NCBI GenBank assembly: GCA_014380155.1
Contig: JACMKJ010000599.1
Span: 1-8,910, forward strand
Direction: 5' to 3'
Origin: Rhizobacter sp.
GTDB lineage: Bacteria; Pseudomonadota; Gammaproteobacteria; Burkholderiales; Burkholderiaceae_C
DNA length: 8,910 bases
The translations under genes were made by a program, and so were the position numbers. Position 1 is the stretch's first letter. Every line of letters starts with the position of its first letter. A model generated the notes under the pieces. The model did no database searches. It saw nothing but the letters and a program-made list of their open reading frames with translations, and was not told the DNA's origin. Shown piece by piece: positions 6,673 to 8,910 of this stretch.

Positions 6673-8562
6673 ATGACCCGCTTTGCAGACTTTCACCAGC
6701 GTTCGCTCAGCGACCGCGACGGTTTCTGGGCCGAGCAGGCGGAGCTGATCGACTGGCACCAGCCGTTCGAGCAAGTCTGCGACTATGACAACCCGCCGTT
6801 CGCCAAATGGTTCGTGGGCGGGCAGACCAACCTGTGCCACAACGCCGTCGATCGCCATCTGGCGGCGCGCGCCGATCAGAACGCGCTGATTTGGGTTTCC
6901 AGTGAAACGGGGCAGGAGCAGACCTACAGCTTTCGCCAGCTGCACGCCGAAGTACAGCGCATGGCCGCCTGCCTGCAGGAACTGGGGGTCAAGGAGGGCG
7001 ACCGGGTGCTGGTCTACATGCCCATGATTCCCGAGGCCGCGTTTGCGATGCTGGCCTGCACGCGCATCGGTGCCATCCATTCCGTGGTGTTCGGCGGGTT
7101 TGCCAGCGGCAGCCTGGCCAGCCGCATCGACGATGCCACGCCCGCGGTGGTGGTGAGTGCTGATGCGGGCAGCCGCAGCGGCAAGGTCGTGGCCTACAAA
7201 CCCCTGCTCGACGAAGCGCTGCGCTTGTCGGTCCACAAACCACGCAAGGTGCTGATGGTGGATCGCGGGCTCGCGCCGTTCCAGCGCGTTGCTCACCGCG
7301 ACGTCGACTACGCGCCGCTGCGCGAGAAACACCTCAAGGCCGTGGTGCCTTGCGTCTGGCTGGACGCCACCCACCCGAGCTACACGCTCTACACCAGCGG
7401 CACTACCGGCAAGCCCAAGGGCGTGCAGCGCGACACCGGCGGTTATGCCGTGGCGCTGGCTGCGAGCATGAAGCACATCTTCCAGGGCCAGGCCGGAGAA
7501 ACCTACTTCAGCGCGAGCGACATCGGCTGGGTGGTGGGCCACAGCTACATCATCTACGGCCCGCTGATCGCCGGCATGGCGACGCTGATGTACGAGGGCC
7601 TGCCCATCCGCCCTGATGCGGGCGTGTGGTGGAGCCTGGTCGAGAAGTACAAGGTGAGCCTGATGTTCACCGCACCGACCGCCGTGCGGGTGCTGAAAAA
7701 GCACGACGACGCCTTCCTGACGAAATACGACCTGAGCTCCTTGCGCACGCTGTTTCTCGCCGGCGAGCCGCTCGATGAGCCGACGGCGCAATGGATCGCC
7801 CAAGGCCTGGGCAAGCCGGTGATCGACAACTACTGGCAGACCGAAACCGGCTGGCCCATCCTCACCATTGCCAACGGCGTCGAGAAGGCGCCCACCAAGT
7901 TCGGCAGCCCTGGTTTTGCGATGTACGGCTACGACGTGAAAGTGCTCGACGACGCAACCGGCCAGGAACTCACCGAGCCCAACCAGAAGGGCGTGCTGGT
8001 GATCGAAGGCCCGCTGCCCCCAGGTTGCATGCAGACGGTGTGGCGCGATGACCAGCGTTTCATCGACACCTACTGGAAGACGATCCCCGGGCGAATGGTC
8101 TACAGCACCTTCGACTGGGGCATCCGCGACGCAGACGGCTACTACTTCATCCTCGGCCGCACCGACGACGTGATCAACGTGGCCGGCCATCGGCTCGGCA
8201 CGCGCGAGATCGAAGAAAGCATCTCCAGCCACCCCTCGGTGGCCGAAGTGGCCGTGGTCGGTGTGGCCGATCAGCTCAAAGGCCAGGTGGCCATGGCCTT
8301 CGTGGTGGTGAAAGACGTGAACGCCATCCCCGACGACGCGGCCAGGCTCAAGCTCGAGGGCGACATCATGAAGACGGTCGACTCGCAGCTGGGCGCGGTC
8401 GCGCGGCCGTCACGCGTGCGTTTCGTGACGGTGCTGCCCAAGACACGCTCGGGCAAGCTCCTGCGCCGCGCCATCCAGGCCGTTTGCGAGCAGCGCGACC
8501 CAGGCGATCTGACGACGATCGAAGACCCGAGCGCGCTGCAGCAGATCCGAGATTTGCTCTAG
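6673..8562 (+). CDS. prpE: Propionate--CoA ligase PrpE (AMP-forming acyl-CoA synthetase)
   Basis: Activates propionate, and in some bacteria acrylate or 3-hydroxypropionate, to the CoA thioester through an acyl-AMP intermediate. The product has 629 residues, close to Salmonella and E. coli PrpE (628). The acetyl-CoA synthetase-type N-terminal segment (about 1-80, FADFHQRSLSDRDGFWAEQA) is complete. The ATP/phosphate loop is YTSGTTGKPKGVQR from residue 240. The adenylation motif YWQTETGWP and the hinge region DWGIRDADGYYFILGRTDDV follow, then NVAGHRLGTREIEE. The catalytic lysine of the C-terminal domain is Lys595 in PKTRSGKLLRRA; the matching lysine in Salmonella PrpE (Lys592) is switched off by acylation, so the same control is possible here. 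PrpE rather than acetyl-CoA synthetase is chosen from the GVQRDTGG and overall motif wording. It is the second gene after acuI, and its TAG overlaps the phoH-family stop. Confidence -1.
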   Translation: MTRFADFHQRSLSDRDGFWAEQAELIDWHQPFEQVCDYDNPPFAKWFVGGQTNLCHNAVDRHLAARADQNALIWVSSETGQEQTYSFRQLHAEVQRMAACLQELGVKEGDRVLVYMPMIPEAAFAMLACTRIGAIHSVVFGGFASGSLASRIDDATPAVVVSADAGSRSGKVVAYKPLLDEALRLSVHKPRKVLMVDRGLAPFQRVAHRDVDYAPLREKHLKAVVPCVWLDATHPSYTLYTSGTTGKPKGVQRDTGGYAVALAASMKHIFQGQAGETYFSASDIGWVVGHSYIIYGPLIAGMATLMYEGLPIRPDAGVWWSLVEKYKVSLMFTAPTAVRVLKKHDDAFLTKYDLSSLRTLFLAGEPLDEPTAQWIAQGLGKPVIDNYWQTETGWPILTIANGVEKAPTKFGSPGFAMYGYDVKVLDDATGQELTEPNQKGVLVIEGPLPPGCMQTVWRDDQRFIDTYWKTIPGRMVYSTFDWGIRDADGYYFILGRTDDVINVAGHRLGTREIEESISSHPSVAEVAVVGVADQLKGQVAMAFVVVKDVNAIPDDAARLKLEGDIMKTVDSQLGAVARPSRVRFVTVLPKTRSGKLLRRAIQAVCEQRDPGDLTTIEDPSALQQIRDLL

Positions 8563-8566
8563 AGCA
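8555..8566. other. 12-bp palindrome holding the overlapping stop codons of two convergent genes
   Basis: TGCTCTAGAGCA is a perfect dyad. Its central CTAG (8559-8562) supplies the TAG stop of prpE on the plus strand (8560-8562) and the TAG stop of the phoH-family gene on the minus strand (8561-8559), so the two coding regions overlap tail to tail by 4 bp. There is no loop and no U-tract, so a terminator role is not shown. Confidence -1.
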
Positions 8567-8910
8567 CCTCGGAGGCAAAGTCCGCCAGCCTGGAACGCTC
8601 GCCGCGCGCCAGCATGATGTGCCCCGAGTGCGGCCAGCCCTTGAAGCGGTCGACCGCGTAGGTGAGGCCCGAGCTGCCTTCGGTGAGGTAGGGCGTGTCG
8701 ATCTGCGCCAGGTTGCCCAGGCAGACGATCTTGGTGCCTGGCCCGGCGCGGGTGATAAGCGTCTTCATTTGCTTGGGCGTGAGGTTTTGCGCCTCGTCGA
8801 TGATGACGAACTTGTTCAGGAAAGTGCGCCCGCGCATGAAGTTCAGGCTCTTGATCTTGATTTTGCTGCGCACCAGGTCATTGGTGGCGGCGCGGCCCCA
8901 TTCGCCCGCG
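8559..8910 (-). CDS. PhoH-family ATPase, C-terminal part (5' end beyond window)
   Basis: The 116 visible residues are the C-terminal part of a PhoH-like P-loop ATPase. The frame is open to the window edge and begins AGEWGRAATNDLVRSK, so the GTG at 8873 is internal. Key wording is SLNFMRGRTF, then the Walker B-like FVIIDEAQNLTPKQMKTL, then RAGPGTKIVCLGNLAQIDTP, YLTEGSSGLTYAVDRF and the end LARGERSRLADFASEVL. This matches the longer bacterial PhoH type that often has an N-terminal PIN domain (about 560 residues); those proteins are linked to RNA handling, but the PIN domain and Walker A lie outside the window, so that is inferred. It converges on prpE with a 4-bp overlap of stop codons. The family call is firm; the gene symbol is left empty because phoH and the PIN-PhoH paralogue are easily confused. 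Confidence -1.
   Translation of the reverse strand, partial: AGEWGRAATNDLVRSKIKIKSLNFMRGRTFLNKFVIIDEAQNLTPKQMKTLITRAGPGTKIVCLGNLAQIDTPYLTEGSSGLTYAVDRFKGWPHSGHIMLARGERSRLADFASEVL

Overview
The window is a high-GC chromosomal segment with a typical betaproteobacterial look, most likely Burkholderiales (Comamonadaceae or the Rubrivivax/Leptothrix group). That placement rests on protein style and gene repertoire, not on a database match. It holds seven protein genes packed tightly on both strands, two of them cut by the window edges. I see no rRNA, tRNA, CRISPR array, insertion sequence, integrase or long repeat. No gap exceeds 300 bases; the largest is 5499-5663.

Layout, left to right. (1) 1-3070, plus strand: inner-membrane pump of an RND (HAE1-type) efflux system, missing about ten N-terminal residues. 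(2) 3075-5498, minus strand: a gene set read right to left, a secreted NlpC/P60 (C40) cell-wall peptidase, then moaA, then mobA. MoaA carries out the first step of molybdenum cofactor synthesis and MobA the last nucleotide-attachment step to bis-MGD; the two genes overlap by 8 nt. (3) 5499-5663: divergent intergenic region with a good sigma70-type promoter for the peptidase and a strong ribosome binding site for the gene on the other side. (4) 5664-8562, plus strand: a two-gene operon, acuI (acrylyl-CoA reductase, YhdH family) and prpE (propionate--CoA ligase), which together could turn acrylate or a related C3 acid into propionyl-CoA. (5) 8559-8910, minus strand: the C-terminal part of a PhoH-family ATPase running off the right edge.

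No novel multi-gene system is evident; this is ordinary core and accessory metabolism. The points worth a second look are small: leaderless-type promoter placement in front of the peptidase gene (and, more weakly, moaA), two convergent gene pairs whose stop codons lie inside shared palindromes, the direct acuI-prpE pairing without methylcitrate-cycle genes in view, and the moaA/mobA overlap with no moeA alongside.
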